64,000 nucleotides of DNA from Bdellovibrio sp. BCCA (lineage in GTDB: Bacteria > Bdellovibrionota > Bdellovibrionia > Bdellovibrionales > Bdellovibrionaceae). Below are positions 25,386 to 35,402 of the stretch, one piece after another. The DNA lies in assembly GCF_037996825.1 (NCBI RefSeq), contig NZ_JBBNAC010000001.1, positions 1,426,001-1,490,000 of the forward strand, in the 5' to 3' direction. The notes beneath the pieces were generated by a model, which saw only the letters and a list, made by a program, of their open reading frames with translations, ran no database searches and was not told where the DNA came from. Positions within the stretch are counted from its first letter, which is position 1; each line of letters opens with the position of its first letter. The translations under genes were made by a program, and so were the position numbers.

Positions 25386-26783
25386 ATGGCTGAAAATATG
25401 TTTTCAGATCTTTCTAAAGTGATTGATCAAGTCGGAAAAGACAAAGGTATCGACAAGCAAGTTGTTATCGATGCAATCACTCAAGGTATGTTGGTAGCTG
25501 CTCGCAAGAAGTACGGCACATACCGTGAAATTGAAGCCGCTTATAACGAAGAAACCGGCGAAGTTGAACTTTTTGAGTTCAAAGAAGTCGTCCCTCGTGA
25601 AAAGTTCATCGACGAAGAAGTTGAAATCCCTTACGACGAAGCTCAAAAGTTGGATCCAAATGTTCAACTTGATGACTCTATCGGTATTAAAATGGAAGCT
25701 TCTGATTTGGGTCGTATTGCGGCTCAGACAGCAAAACAAATCATCATGCAAAAAGTGCGTGATGCTGAACGCAACATCATCTTCAATGAATTCGAAGAAC
25801 GTAAAGGTGAAATCGCATCGGGTATCGCTCGTCGCGTGGAAAAAGGCGCGATTGTTGTCGACTTGGGCCGTACGGAAGCGTACATCCCACCTCGTGAACA
25901 AATCCCAGGCGAACAATACAAGCCAGGGGACCGTATTCAAGGTTACTTGTCTGAAGTTCGTCAAACAACTCGCGGACCACAAATCATCATGTCTCGCGCG
26001 GATGAGCGCTATTTGATGAAGCTTTTCGAAATGGAAGTTCCAGAGATCTATGACGGTGTTGTTGAGATCATGGCGGCGGCTCGTGAGCCGGGCCAACGCG
26101 CGAAAATCGCGGTTCGTTCTAAAGACAACTCTGTAGATCCAGTGGGTGCTTGCGTTGGTATGAAGGGTTCTCGTGTACAAAACATCGTACAAGAACTTCG
26201 TGGCGAGAAGATCGATATCGTTCCTTGGGATGAAGACATCACTCGTTTTGCGTGCAACGCTTTGGCTCCGGCTGAAATCTCTCGCGTGTTCCTTGATGAT
26301 GCGAACCGTGAAATGGAAATCGTTGTTCCAGATTCTCAATTGTCATTGGCTATCGGTAAGCGTGGTCAAAACGTGCGTTTGGCAGCGAAATTGACAACTT
26401 GGAAATTGGATATCATTTCTGAATCTTCAGCGGCTTCTCGTACGGCGGAATCAATCTTCAACTTGATGTTGATCCCGGGCATGAACGAGACAATGGCGCA
26501 AAACATTTTCCAATCTGGTTTCGGTTCTTTCCAAGCAGTGGCGACAGCAACTGTGGAAGAATTGATGACGATCCCAGGTTATGACGATCCAGATAAAGCT
26601 GAAAAATTGGCGAAAGAAGCGAAAGCTCTTGTCGCGAAATATGAAGCTGAAGGCGTACCAGTGCCAACAGCTCCAACAGCAGCAAAAGATAATAAATCTA
26701 ATGTTTCCGCGAAAGCACAAGCGGACCTTCTTTTGAAGCAAGAGTTGCAAAAACTTGATGCTCAAGAGGCGGATGAGGAGTAG
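25386..26783 (+). CDS. nusA: Transcription termination/antitermination factor NusA
   Basis: 465 residues. The N-terminal RNA polymerase-binding domain (about 1-130) is followed by an S1 domain (GIARRVEKGAIVVDLGRTEAYIP), two KH domains (GACVGMKGSRVQNIV and LAIGKRGQNVRLA) and a single C-terminal helical AR-type repeat (LMLIPGMNETMAQNIFQSGF). It binds RNA polymerase and modulates pausing, termination and antitermination. Start ATG at 25386 with GAGAGGAAAG upstream, 15 nt after rimP. Confidence 0.97.
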   Translation: MAENMFSDLSKVIDQVGKDKGIDKQVVIDAITQGMLVAARKKYGTYREIEAAYNEETGEVELFEFKEVVPREKFIDEEVEIPYDEAQKLDPNVQLDDSIGIKMEASDLGRIAAQTAKQIIMQKVRDAERNIIFNEFEERKGEIASGIARRVEKGAIVVDLGRTEAYIPPREQIPGEQYKPGDRIQGYLSEVRQTTRGPQIIMSRADERYLMKLFEMEVPEIYDGVVEIMAAAREPGQRAKIAVRSKDNSVDPVGACVGMKGSRVQNIVQELRGEKIDIVPWDEDITRFACNALAPAEISRVFLDDANREMEIVVPDSQLSLAIGKRGQNVRLAAKLTTWKLDIISESSAASRTAESIFNLMLIPGMNETMAQNIFQSGFGSFQAVATATVEELMTIPGYDDPDKAEKLAKEAKALVAKYEAEGVPVPTAPTAAKDNKSNVSAKAQADLLLKQELQKLDAQEADEE

Positions 26784-26816
26784 TCGGCGGAAGCCGGCAG
26801 AAAAACAGGAGACTGA

Positions 26817-29717
26817 GTGAGTAATCCAAAGGTTTTTGAATTTGCAAAAGAGATCGGGATGACCCCGCTGGCCCTCATGGATAAAATCCGTGAGTGGAAT
26901 TTGCCTGTGAAAAGTCACATGGCGGAGCTGGATCCGACAGTTCTAGAGCAAATTAAAATTAAACTCTCTGGCGGCGATAAGCCTGCTGAAGAGGCTAAAC
27001 CGAAAAAAGCAGCAACCCGTAAGGCAGCTCCGAAGAAAGCCGTAGCAGCGGCAGAGACTGAAACTGCAGCTCCTGCAGCCGCGAAGTCTTCTGTGATTCG
27101 TCGTAAAAAAGACGAAGCTCCTGTTGAAGCTCCGAAGGCGAAAGTCATAGCTAAACCTGAAGCTGAAGAAGCGGAAGAGGCAGCTCCGACAAAAACAACT
27201 CGTGTGGTTGTGAAGAAAACTTCAGCCGCGAAAGAAACCGAAGAAGCTCACGCAGCTCCGGCGGCTTCCGCTGTTGAAGAAAAAATTGTCGCAAAAGAAG
27301 AAGCGGCTCCGGTAGAAACAAAATCTGAACCGGTGGTTGCAAAAGCAGCTCCGACTCCGGCGGCTGAACCAGCGCCTGTGGCGGCTCCTGCAGCACAAGC
27401 TCGTAAGAAGGAAGTGGTTGTGGGAACAAGCGGTATTGCAAGTTCATCTACTCCGGCGACAACAACGGCAAAAAGAAATATCATCGGTCGTATGGATCTT
27501 TCCCGTGTCCAGCCGCAAACTCCGCAACGCGGTGAACGCCCTCAAGGCGGTTATCAGCCAAGATCTGGTGGGCCTGGTGGCGATCGCGGTGAACGTGGCG
27601 GGCCTGGCGGTGGTTTCCAACCTCGTCCTGGTGGATTCAATAGACCAGCAGGTGGTGCACCGACTCGCAACATCCGTACAGGATTCGTAGCGGCGGCTCA
27701 GCCTCCTGAACCAATGCCAGACAGTGATTTTAGAAGAGATTTTGATAAGCGCAAAAAAATCGGTGCGGGCCCAGCGGCAGCTGCGGGTGCGACTCGTGAG
27801 CGCGAAAAAGAAAAAGAAGAAGAAGTAGCAAGCTTCAATGCGGTTGAATTCCGTAAGCGCGAAATGGTCTTCCAGCCTAAAAAGAAAAAAGGCATGTTGG
27901 ATCGTGAAGCAATGAAGACGCAAATCACAACGGCAGCAGCTCATAAACGCGTTGTTAAAGTAAACAACACGATGAAGCTTTCTGACTTGGCGATGGAAAT
28001 GGGCTTGAAAGCTCCACAACTCGTAAAAGTTTTGATGACCAACGGTGTGATGGCCAACATGAACACGGATCTTGATTTCGATACGATCGCTTTGATCGTG
28101 CCGGAGTTCGGTTGGGAAGCACAAAACGTCTTCAAAACAGCGGAAGATGTGGCGCAAGAAACAGCATTCGGTGAATTGGATGCTGAAAAAGTCACTCGTC
28201 CACCTGTTGTGACAATCATGGGTCACGTCGACCACGGTAAAACATCTTTGCTAGATGCGATCCGTAATGCTGACGTTGCTGCGGGCGAAGCCGGCGGCAT
28301 CACTCAGCACATTGGTGCGTACTCTGTAAAAATTGAAGACGGTTCTTTGATCACATTCTTGGATACTCCGGGCCACGAAGCCTTCACGGCTATGCGTACG
28401 CGCGGTGCGAATGCGACAGATATCGCTGTCATCGTCGTTGCGGCGGATGACGGTATGATGCCGCAAACTCAAGAATCTATCAGCCACGCGAAAGCGGCGG
28501 GAGTTCCAATTATCGTTGCTGTGAACAAAATGGATAAGCCGGGTGCAAACCCAGAGCGTATCAAGCAACAATTAACAGAGCTTGAAATCGTTCCTGAAGA
28601 ATGGGGCGGTAACACGATCTTTGTTGAAGTTTCCGCTTTGAAGAAAACAGGTTTGAAAGAGCTTCTTGAGCAAATCAAACTGTTGGCTGAAGTCGGTGAA
28701 TTGAAAGCCAATCCAAAACGCTCCGGCACAGGTCTTGTGATCGAAGCGAAAATGGAAAAAGGCAAAGGCCCTGTGGCAACTCTTCTAGTTAAAGACGGAA
28801 CAGTTGAAGTGGGTCAGTACATCGTTGCCGGCACTATGAAGGGCCGTGTTCGTTCGTTGATGAACGACAAAGGCGAAAGAATTCAATCTGTCGGTCCGGG
28901 TCTTCCGGCCGAAGTTTTGGGTCTTGATGGTGTTCCAGCGGCGGGTGACCAGTTCGACATCGTTAAAGATGAAAGAACTGCTGAAGAAATGTCGACTCTT
29001 CGTAAGAACAAAGCTTTGGCTGCAGCATCAGCTCCGGCACAAAAACTTTCTTTGGATGAGATCTTCGCGAAAGTTAAAACGGGCGATGTGAAGGAGCTTG
29101 CAATCATCTTGAAGGCCGACGTTCACGGTTCTCTTGAAGCGATCAACGGCATGCTTTCGAAGCTTTCAACTCCAGAAGTGAAAGCGCGTGTGATCCACGC
29201 CGCTGTCGGAGGTATCACGGAGAATGACGTGACCTTGGCAAACACTTCTAAAGGTATCGTTTTGGGCTTCAACGTACGTCCAGACCTGGGCGCACAAGCT
29301 AAAGCGAAACAATTGGGCGTCGACATCAGAACATACTCTATCGTTTACGAATTGATCGATCAGATGAAAGCTGCGATGGCGGGTCTTCTTTCTCCAGATG
29401 TGGTGGAAGAAGTCATGGGTCGCGCAGAAGTGCGTAACACATTCAACGTACCTAAGGTCGGCGTTATCGCTGGTTGCTTCGTAATTGATGGTAAAGTTCA
29501 ACGTAACAACATGATCCGTTTGCTTCGTGAAAATAAAATCGTTTACGAAGGAAAGATCTCTTCACTTAAACGCTTCAAAGATGACGCGAAAGAAGTGGCG
29601 CAAGGTTACGAATGCGGTATCGGTATCGAAAACTATAACGACGTTAAAGTGGGCGATATGATGGAAGCATACGTGAAAAAAGAAGTTGCACGTGAACTAA
29701 GCTCGGGGACTCACTAA
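26817..29717 (+). CDS. infB: Translation initiation factor IF-2
   Basis: 966 residues, GTG start at 26817 after CAGGAG. The IF2-N domain is at the very N-terminus ([20 protein letters not shown]), followed by a roughly 300-residue Ala/Pro/Glu/Lys-rich linker with a Gly/Arg-rich section ([18 protein letters not shown]). A second IF2-N-like domain (about 380-430) precedes the G domain: G1 GHVDHGKT, G3 DTPGHEAF, G4 NKMD, G5 SALKKTG. Domains II-IV complete the protein. It delivers initiator tRNA to the 30S subunit. Its stop overlaps the rbfA start by 1 nt. Confidence 0.98.
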   Translation: MSNPKVFEFAKEIGMTPLALMDKIREWNLPVKSHMAELDPTVLEQIKIKLSGGDKPAEEAKPKKAATRKAAPKKAVAAAETETAAPAAAKSSVIRRKKDEAPVEAPKAKVIAKPEAEEAEEAAPTKTTRVVVKKTSAAKETEEAHAAPAASAVEEKIVAKEEAAPVETKSEPVVAKAAPTPAAEPAPVAAPAAQARKKEVVVGTSGIASSSTPATTTAKRNIIGRMDLSRVQPQTPQRGERPQGGYQPRSGGPGGDRGERGGPGGGFQPRPGGFNRPAGGAPTRNIRTGFVAAAQPPEPMPDSDFRRDFDKRKKIGAGPAAAAGATREREKEKEEEVASFNAVEFRKREMVFQPKKKKGMLDREAMKTQITTAAAHKRVVKVNNTMKLSDLAMEMGLKAPQLVKVLMTNGVMANMNTDLDFDTIALIVPEFGWEAQNVFKTAEDVAQETAFGELDAEKVTRPPVVTIMGHVDHGKTSLLDAIRNADVAAGEAGGITQHIGAYSVKIEDGSLITFLDTPGHEAFTAMRTRGANATDIAVIVVAADDGMMPQTQESISHAKAAGVPIIVAVNKMDKPGANPERIKQQLTELEIVPEEWGGNTIFVEVSALKKTGLKELLEQIKLLAEVGELKANPKRSGTGLVIEAKMEKGKGPVATLLVKDGTVEVGQYIVAGTMKGRVRSLMNDKGERIQSVGPGLPAEVLGLDGVPAAGDQFDIVKDERTAEEMSTLRKNKALAAASAPAQKLSLDEIFAKVKTGDVKELAIILKADVHGSLEAINGMLSKLSTPEVKARVIHAAVGGITENDVTLANTSKGIVLGFNVRPDLGAQAKAKQLGVDIRTYSIVYELIDQMKAAMAGLLSPDVVEEVMGRAEVRNTFNVPKVGVIAGCFVIDGKVQRNNMIRLLRENKIVYEGKISSLKRFKDDAKEVAQGYECGIGIENYNDVKVGDMMEAYVKKEVARELSSGTH

Positions 29718-30112
29718 TGAAGAACATGGGTGATGGGCGCAGAGTCGCTCGCGTAGAAAGAGAAATTCAAGCTACCATCGCTCAGTTTTTGATCCGTGGT
29801 TTTAAAACTCCTTTGCCAGGTCTTGTGACCGTGTCTCAGGTGAAAATGCCGGCGGATCTTCGTGCCGCGAAAGTTTATATCAGTGTTTTAGGTTCTGACG
29901 CCCAACAAGAAGAGGCGTTGGAGCTTTTGCAAGAACGAGCTTTTGAGATTCAAAACTTCATCGGTAAAGAACTCAAAATGCGCTATTGTCCGAAGCTCAC
30001 TTTCTATCCTGATCACACAACAGAACAGGTTTTGAAAGTGGAACGCATTCTTCATGAACTTGAAGAAGAAAGAAAAGCGACGGGCAAAACAGAAGAGTCT
30101 GATGACGAATAA
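29717..30112 (+). CDS. rbfA: Ribosome-binding factor A
   Basis: 131 residues, single KH-type fold. Family pattern: RVARVEREIQATIAQFLIRGF at the start, VTVSQVKMPADLRAAKVYISVLG in the middle and LKMRYCPKLTFYPD (RxxPxLxF) near the end. It acts in late 30S maturation near the 16S rRNA 5' end. The start overlaps the infB stop by 1 nt and the end overlaps truB by 11 nt. Confidence 0.95.
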   Translation: MKNMGDGRRVARVEREIQATIAQFLIRGFKTPLPGLVTVSQVKMPADLRAAKVYISVLGSDAQQEEALELLQERAFEIQNFIGKELKMRYCPKLTFYPDHTTEQVLKVERILHELEEERKATGKTEESDDE

Positions 30113-31025
30113 TACAAAACAATTTAATGGTCTTTTGTTGGTTGATAAACCACCAGGGATTTCCAGTCATGATGTCGTGGCGAGGCTTCGCCGTATTCTT
30201 GGAACAAAGGCTGTCGGCCATTCGGGAACTCTCGACCCTATGGCGTCGGGGCTTATGGCGTGTCTTATTAACGAAGGCACGAAACTCAGTCAGTATATTT
30301 TAGAAGGTGATAAGGGGTATCGCGTGCGTGCGCAGTTTGGTGTTCGCACGGATACTTTGGATACCACCGGGACTGTTTTAGAAACACAGCCTGTAGATTT
30401 GACCCGGGAACGCATCTTGGCAGAGGCTGCAAAGCTTCAAGGCGAGATGGAACTTGAAGTGCCTATTTATTCAGCGATCAAGGTTCAAGGGAAAAAGCTC
30501 TACGAATACGCCCGTGAAGAAGAGCAGGTCGTGATTCCGAAAAAGATCATGAAGTTCTGGGACGTGACTCCTGTCGATATCGGTTCTGATTGGGCTGAGT
30601 TTGATATCAAATGCACCAAGGGCAGCTACATCCGCACATGGGTCGATCTTTTAGGGAAGGCTTTGGGGTGTGGGGCTGCGATGAGTGCTTTGCGCCGAAC
30701 GTGGTCCGCTCCCTATTTGCTTCCCCAGGCGCAGACGTTGGAAGCTATTGAGGCCTCGGTGAAACAGGGTTTGTGGGGAGCCGCTTTTGTCCCCATGGAA
30801 TTGGCGTTACCTCAGGTTAAAAGAATCCGTATTAAAGGGCAGGACAGGGTGCTTTTAGGGAATGGGCAGATCAGCCATGACCTGAGAACTCAACTGATTA
30901 CCGCTTTTAAGCCTTCTGAGGACCAATACGTCCAAATTATCGGTCAAGATGACGGGCAAATGCTCGCTTTAATTGGCTTAGAGCCTGGAAAAGGCTTTGT
31001 CCTCCGCCGAGTCTTTAAATATTGA
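30102..31025 (+). CDS. truB: tRNA pseudouridine(55) synthase TruB
   Basis: 307 residues from the ATG at 30102, inside the rbfA end; 16 upstream codons lie wholly within rbfA. Motifs: NGLLLVDKPPGISSHDVV, then GHSGTLDPMASGLM with the catalytic Asp, YRVRAQFGVRTDTLDTTG, and KGSYIRTWVDLLG. It converts U55 to pseudouridine in the tRNA T loop. The C-terminal part is PUA-like. Last gene of the rimP operon. Confidence 0.96.
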   Translation: MTNNTKQFNGLLLVDKPPGISSHDVVARLRRILGTKAVGHSGTLDPMASGLMACLINEGTKLSQYILEGDKGYRVRAQFGVRTDTLDTTGTVLETQPVDLTRERILAEAAKLQGEMELEVPIYSAIKVQGKKLYEYAREEEQVVIPKKIMKFWDVTPVDIGSDWAEFDIKCTKGSYIRTWVDLLGKALGCGAAMSALRRTWSAPYLLPQAQTLEAIEASVKQGLWGAAFVPMELALPQVKRIRIKGQDRVLLGNGQISHDLRTQLITAFKPSEDQYVQIIGQDDGQMLALIGLEPGKGFVLRRVFKY

Positions 31026-31144
31026 CGGGGTGGGGCTTAAGGGTTAGAAAGTTAAATCTTACGGACTCTAACGATCGACAGCCATGACGACGGCGGGGTT
31101 TGTAGGCTTACTAAAATCGAAAAAAATAAGAACAGGAGACTTTA
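31026..31144 (+). promoter_or_regulatory. Structured rpsO leader, possible S15 autoregulatory site
   Basis: GTTAGA (31043-31048) pairs with TCTAAC (31067-31072), with an inner AAG/CTT helix (31049-31051, 31058-31060) and a 6-nt asymmetric loop ACGGAC between. Ribosomal protein S15 represses its own mRNA through leader structures in several phyla. The ribosome site is CAGGAGA just before the ATG. Confidence 0.4.
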
Positions 31145-31414
31145 ATGGCAGTCACTAAAGAGAACAAATCACAAATCGTAAAAAAATTCAAAACAGCAGA
31201 CCTTGATACTGGATCTCCAGAAGTTCAAGTGGCGCTTTTGACTGCGAAAATCAACGATTTGACAGCTCACTTCTCTACTCACAAGAAAGATCATCACGGT
31301 CGCCGTGGTCTTGTGACTATGGTTAATAAAAGAAGAAAACTTTTGGATTACCTACACCGCAAAGACGGTACTCGTTACCAAGCGCTTATCAAAGCTCTTG
31401 ATATCCGTAAGTAA
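31145..31414 (+). CDS. rpsO: Ribosomal protein S15
   Basis: 89 residues, the standard length. Conserved S15 segments are [35 protein letters not shown] and [11 protein letters not shown]. It binds the central domain of 16S rRNA as a primary assembly protein. It sits between truB and pnp, as in many bacteria. Confidence 0.98.
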   Translation: MAVTKENKSQIVKKFKTADLDTGSPEVQVALLTAKINDLTAHFSTHKKDHHGRRGLVTMVNKRRKLLDYLHRKDGTRYQALIKALDIRK

Positions 31415-31423
31415 TCGAAATGG

Positions 31424-31442
31424 AAGGGGCTTCGTGCCCCTT
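31424..31442 (+). terminator. Hairpin after rpsO, weak terminator or processing stem
   Basis: AAGGGGC (31424-31430) pairs with GCCCCTT (31436-31442) around TTCGT. Only a mixed T-containing sequence follows, so readthrough into pnp is likely. Confidence 0.6.
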
Positions 31443-31472
31443 CTGAATTTCCAGCAATAGACGTAACTTCCA

Positions 31473-31492
31473 GCAAAGCATAAAGGCTTTGC
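31473..31492 (+). promoter_or_regulatory. Hairpin in the pnp leader
   Basis: GCAAAGC (31473-31479) pairs perfectly with GCTTTGC (31486-31492), ending 20 nt before the pnp start. In E. coli a leader stem cut by RNase III controls pnp; a similar role is possible. A direct repeat TTCCAGCAA lies at 31449-31457 and 31468-31476. Confidence 0.45.
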
Positions 31493-31512
31493 GATATTTT
31501 CAAGGAGATTTA

Positions 31513-33606
31513 ATGAAAACGACTGTCACTACTTCGGTGGGCGGAAAACAGATCACCATCGAAACAGGCCGTTTGGCAAAGCAAGCGGATGGTTCCGCTC
31601 TTGTCACTTGTGGTAACAACATGGTTCTTGTTACTGCGGTTTCTTCCAAAAAAGCCTCTGAGCTTGATTTCTTCCCTCTCACAGTTGAGTACATCGAAAA
31701 ATTCTATGCGACTGGTAAAATTCCAGGCGGGTACTTCAAACGTGAAGGTAAGCCGACAACGGACGCTGTTTTGACAGCGCGTTTGATCGACAGACCTATT
31801 CGTCCTTCTTTCCCAGAAGGCTACCGTCATGAAACACAAGTTGTAGCGACGGTTCTCTCTGCAGACGGTGCATTCCCTCTTGAGATTCTTTCAAGCTTGG
31901 GTGCTTCTGCAGCTCTTCACGTTTCTGATATTCCATTCAATGGCCCAACAGCAGCTATTCAAGTAGCTCGCGTTGACGGTCAATTCGTTGCCAACCCAAC
32001 TCCACAACAGTTGGAAAAATCTGACATGGACATGATCGTTGCGGGAACTCGCAATGGTTTGTTGATGGTGGAAGGCGAAACGAAATTCATCTCTGAAGCA
32101 GATTGTTTGGCGGCTTTGAAATTTGGTCACCAATCCATGATGCCTCTTTTGAATGCGCAAGACGAACTTCGCGAAAAAATGGGTTCGAAAGCAAAACGTG
32201 CGTTCACAGCTCCAGTGATTGATGCTGACTTCAAAGGCCAAGCAGAGTCTTTGTTGAAATCTAAAATCGCCGCAGCTCTTTCTATCAAAGTAAAACAAGA
32301 TCGTTATGCAGCCGTAGCCGCAGCTCACGCCGAAGCGGAAGCGACTTTGTTGGCGTCTATCACTGACAAAGATTTGGCAAAACAACGTAAAAAAGAATTG
32401 GCGACTATCGTGGAAGAAATTAAATACCACGAAGCTCGTTCTATGATCTTGGATAAAAAAGTTCGTATCGATGGCCGTGATGTGAAAACAGTACGTCCTA
32501 TCGCTAACGAAGTGGGCTTGTTGCCTCGTGCGCACGGTTCTGGTTTGTTCACTCGTGGTGAAACTCAATGTTTGGGCACAGTGACTTTGGGAACTGGTGA
32601 CGATGAGCAAATGGTGGATGCGCTTTTGGGAACTCAAAAACGCAAATTTATGCTTCATTACAACTTCCCTCCATACTCAGTTGGTGAAGTGGGGCGTTTC
32701 GGCGGTCAAGGTCGTCGTGAAATCGGTCACGGTAACTTGGCAGAGCGTGCTTTGAAAGCGGTTCTTCCTGATCACGAGAAATTCCCTTACACAATCCGTA
32801 TCGTGTCTGAAGTTCTTGAGTCGAATGGTTCTTCTTCAATGGGATCTGTTTGTGCGGGAACGATGGCGATGCTTGATGCCGGTGTACCTATCAAAGGAAA
32901 CGTTGCCGGTGTGGCAATGGGTCTTATTAAAGAGGGCGACCGCGTAGCTGTATTGACTGACATCTTGGGTGACGAAGATCACTTGGGTGACATGGACTTT
33001 AAAGTTGCGGGTACTCCACAAGGTATCACAGCTCTTCAAATGGATATCAAAATCGACTCTGTTTCTTTCGATGTGATGGATCAAGCTTTGGCGCAAGCTA
33101 AAGAAGGTCGCGCGCACATCTTGAATGAGATGGAAAAAGTGATCAAAGTAGCTCGTGGTCAAATCTCTGAATTTGCTCCTCGTATCGAAACGATCAAAAT
33201 TAAACCAGATAAGATCCGCGAAGTGATCGGTTCTGGTGGTAAAGTGATCCGTGGTATCACTGAAGCGACTGGCGTTAAGATCGAGATCGAAGACGACGGT
33301 ACAATCCACATCGCGTCGGCTGATCCTGAAGCAACTAAAAAAGCTATCGGCATGATCAACGACATCGTTGCAGAAGCGGAAGTGGGTAAGACATATAAAG
33401 GCCGTATCGTGAAAATCGCGGAATTCGGTGCTTTCGTTGAAATCTTGCCAAACACACAAGGTCTTTTGCACATCTCTGAAATCGCTAACGAAAGAGTGCG
33501 CGCAGTAACTGACGTACTTAAAGAAGGCGAAATCATCGACGTGAAAGTTCTTGAAGTAGACCGCGCAGGTCGTATCAAGCTTTCTCGTAAGGCGCTTCTG
33601 CAATAA
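31513..33606 (+). CDS. pnp: Polyribonucleotide nucleotidyltransferase (PNPase)
   Basis: 697 residues from the ATG at 31513 (AAGGAG upstream). Two RNase PH domains are separated by a helical domain; the second carries RGETQCLGTVTLGT and the catalytic-region Asp pair in GDEDHLGDMDFKVAGT. The KH domain GXXG loop is GSGGKVIRG and a C-terminal S1 domain (KTYKGRIVKIAEFGAFVEILP) follows. It is a phosphorolytic 3'-5' exoribonuclease and degradosome component. The M16 peptidase gene starts 2 nt after the stop. Confidence 0.98.
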   Translation: MKTTVTTSVGGKQITIETGRLAKQADGSALVTCGNNMVLVTAVSSKKASELDFFPLTVEYIEKFYATGKIPGGYFKREGKPTTDAVLTARLIDRPIRPSFPEGYRHETQVVATVLSADGAFPLEILSSLGASAALHVSDIPFNGPTAAIQVARVDGQFVANPTPQQLEKSDMDMIVAGTRNGLLMVEGETKFISEADCLAALKFGHQSMMPLLNAQDELREKMGSKAKRAFTAPVIDADFKGQAESLLKSKIAAALSIKVKQDRYAAVAAAHAEAEATLLASITDKDLAKQRKKELATIVEEIKYHEARSMILDKKVRIDGRDVKTVRPIANEVGLLPRAHGSGLFTRGETQCLGTVTLGTGDDEQMVDALLGTQKRKFMLHYNFPPYSVGEVGRFGGQGRREIGHGNLAERALKAVLPDHEKFPYTIRIVSEVLESNGSSSMGSVCAGTMAMLDAGVPIKGNVAGVAMGLIKEGDRVAVLTDILGDEDHLGDMDFKVAGTPQGITALQMDIKIDSVSFDVMDQALAQAKEGRAHILNEMEKVIKVARGQISEFAPRIETIKIKPDKIREVIGSGGKVIRGITEATGVKIEIEDDGTIHIASADPEATKKAIGMINDIVAEAEVGKTYKGRIVKIAEFGAFVEILPNTQGLLHISEIANERVRAVTDVLKEGEIIDVKVLEVDRAGRIKLSRKALLQ

Positions 33607-33608
33607 GA

Positions 33609-34877
33609 ATGAATACTAAGTTCAAAAAATCTGAACTTTCTAACGGGATCCGCGTGGTGAGTGAACTTCATCCAGGGTCCCGTGCCGTTTCTATCAGTGT
33701 CTGGGTTTTAACCGGAACTCGTGATGAAACTCCTGAGGTGGCGGGGATCTCGCACCTTCTTGAGCACCTTGTTTTCAAAGGCACAAAAACTCGTTCGGCG
33801 TATCAAATTGCCAAGTCTTTGGAAGCTTTGGGCGGGGATCTTAACGCCTACACCACTCGTGAATACACTTGTTATCACGCCATGGTTTTGAAGGATCATT
33901 GGGAGAAAGCTCTCGATGTTCTTTCAGATCTCATTTCAAACATGCATCTCACAAAAAAAGAATTCGGTCTTGAAAAAGGCGTGATTCTGCAAGAAATCGC
34001 GATGTCTGAAGACAGCCATGAAGAGCTTATCTATGACATCTTCTATGATGTTGTTTATGGAAAGCATCCGCTCGGCCGTCCTATTTTAGGAACTCCAAAG
34101 TCCATCGCCTTGATGAAGCAAAAACAAGTGATGGATTATTATAAAAAAACTTACACCGGAAAAAACATCATCGTCAGTGCGGCAGGTTGCCTGGATCATG
34201 ACGAATTGATGGCGGGAATTACGAAGCGTTTGGGACCTAAAAAGACCACGACGCTGAAGAGTAAGCGCTCCGTGCCTCGTTGGTTGAAGCGTCGTCATGT
34301 TGTGGAGAAACAAGCAGAGCAAGTGCACATGCTTATGGGATTCCCGACGGCCAGCTTTAAAGACAAACATCGTTTTGAAGCTGTGATCACGAACACTTTG
34401 TTGGGCGGGGGAATGACTTCCAAACTTTACCAAAGTGTGCGCGAAAAAAGAGGCCTCGTTTACACGATTCATTCTAGTCTGAATACGCACATGGATTCCG
34501 GAATGCTCACGATCTATGCGGGAACGGAAGTTAAAAACGCTCGCAAAGTCGGCGATTTGATTTCTAAAGAAATGCAGAAGATCCGTAAGCAGGGCGTATC
34601 GAAACACGATGTGGAAATGTTTAAGACGCAAGTCATTGGAAGCATCTTGCTAGGCTCGGATGATATTGAAAATCGCATGACATCTTTGGCAGTCAATGAG
34701 ATCGTCTTTGGCCAATATCGTTCGGTGGATTCTGTGATCGAAGAAATTAAAAAAGTTTCTGTCGATTCCGTGAACCACTACATCCGTCAAGAATTGGATC
34801 TGTCGCAAGCTTCGGGCGTCTTGTTAGGCCCGGGCGTGACGGAACTTAAAACTTGGTGGGAAGATTTAGAGCTATAA
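33609..34877 (+). CDS. M16-family zinc peptidase
   Basis: 422 residues. The inverted zinc motif HxxEH is present as HLLEH (in GISHLLEHLVFKGT), with the downstream Glu in FGLEKGVILQEIAMSED. The second domain is marked by GGGMTSKLYQSVREKRGLVY. It has no signal peptide, so it is probably a cytoplasmic processing peptidase of the YmxG/mitochondrial-processing-peptidase-like type; linkage of this type to pnp is common in Gram-positives and deltaproteobacteria-like lineages. Two-domain length is normal. Confidence 0.94.
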   Translation: MNTKFKKSELSNGIRVVSELHPGSRAVSISVWVLTGTRDETPEVAGISHLLEHLVFKGTKTRSAYQIAKSLEALGGDLNAYTTREYTCYHAMVLKDHWEKALDVLSDLISNMHLTKKEFGLEKGVILQEIAMSEDSHEELIYDIFYDVVYGKHPLGRPILGTPKSIALMKQKQVMDYYKKTYTGKNIIVSAAGCLDHDELMAGITKRLGPKKTTTLKSKRSVPRWLKRRHVVEKQAEQVHMLMGFPTASFKDKHRFEAVITNTLLGGGMTSKLYQSVREKRGLVYTIHSSLNTHMDSGMLTIYAGTEVKNARKVGDLISKEMQKIRKQGVSKHDVEMFKTQVIGSILLGSDDIENRMTSLAVNEIVFGQYRSVDSVIEEIKKVSVDSVNHYIRQELDLSQASGVLLGPGVTELKTWWEDLEL

Positions 34878-34907
34878 ACGGCGAAGGCCGGCAGGTAAGG
34901 AGATCGT

Positions 34908-35357
34908 ATGCAAAAGATCGCAGTGAAAGTTAAGAAACTTGAAAATTTCCACGGTGAACTTCCTCAATATCAATCTTTGGGTGCGAGTGGCTTTGACGTT
35001 CGCGCGCAACTTGCAGGGCCTGTTGTTTTAAATCCTGGTGAAAGAGCGTTGATTCCAACGGGTTTGTCTTTTGAGATTCCACTGGGATACGAAATTCAAG
35101 CGCGTCCGCGCAGTGGTTTTGCAGCGAAAAATGGTGTGACGGTTTTGAATACTCCGGGCACGATCGACGCTGATTATCGCGGTGAAGTTAAAATCATCAT
35201 CATCAATTTGGGTAACGAAACTGTGACAATCGAAGATCAGGAGCGTTGTGCTCAGCTGGTGATTGCTCCGGTTCTCCAAGCGCACTTTCAACTGGTTGAC
35301 GAGCTGGGTTCCACAGAGCGCGGTGCTGGTGGTTTTGGTTCCACAGGTCGTGCTTAG
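34908..35357 (+). CDS. dut: dUTP diphosphatase (dUTPase)
   Basis: 149 residues, trimeric dUTPase. All five motifs are seen: GASGFDVRA (1), ARPRSGFA (2), [14 protein letters not shown] with catalytic Asp (3), [10 protein letters not shown] (4) and [10 protein letters not shown] (5). It cleaves dUTP to dUMP, keeping uracil out of DNA and supplying thymidylate synthesis. It begins 30 nt after the M16 gene, with AAGGAGA as ribosome site. Confidence 0.97.
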   Translation: MQKIAVKVKKLENFHGELPQYQSLGASGFDVRAQLAGPVVLNPGERALIPTGLSFEIPLGYEIQARPRSGFAAKNGVTVLNTPGTIDADYRGEVKIIIINLGNETVTIEDQERCAQLVIAPVLQAHFQLVDELGSTERGAGGFGSTGRA

Positions 35358-35380
35358 GGAATTTTAAGTATTTAATTGCA

Positions 35381-35400
35381 GAAGCCCTCCATAGGGCTTC
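35381..35400. terminator. Hairpin after dut
   Basis: GAAGCCCT (35381-35388) pairs with AGGGCTTC (35393-35400), loop CCAT. It lacks a good T-run, so terminator strength is uncertain. Confidence 0.5.
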
Positions 35401-35402
35401 TT

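Noticed and set aside
25404-26339. 311-codon minus-strand frame opposite nusA
   Set aside because: Long antisense frames occur here because the plus-strand codon usage rarely creates stops on the other strand. The protein is low-complexity (Phe, Arg, His) and matches nothing.
26990-27700. Ala/Pro/Glu repeats in infB as a tandem-repeat locus
   Set aside because: Low-complexity linkers are normal for long IF-2 proteins; there is no exact tandem repeat.
31891-33603. Two 255-codon minus-strand frames opposite pnp
   Set aside because: Same reason: shadows of pnp, no start signals, no recognisable motifs.
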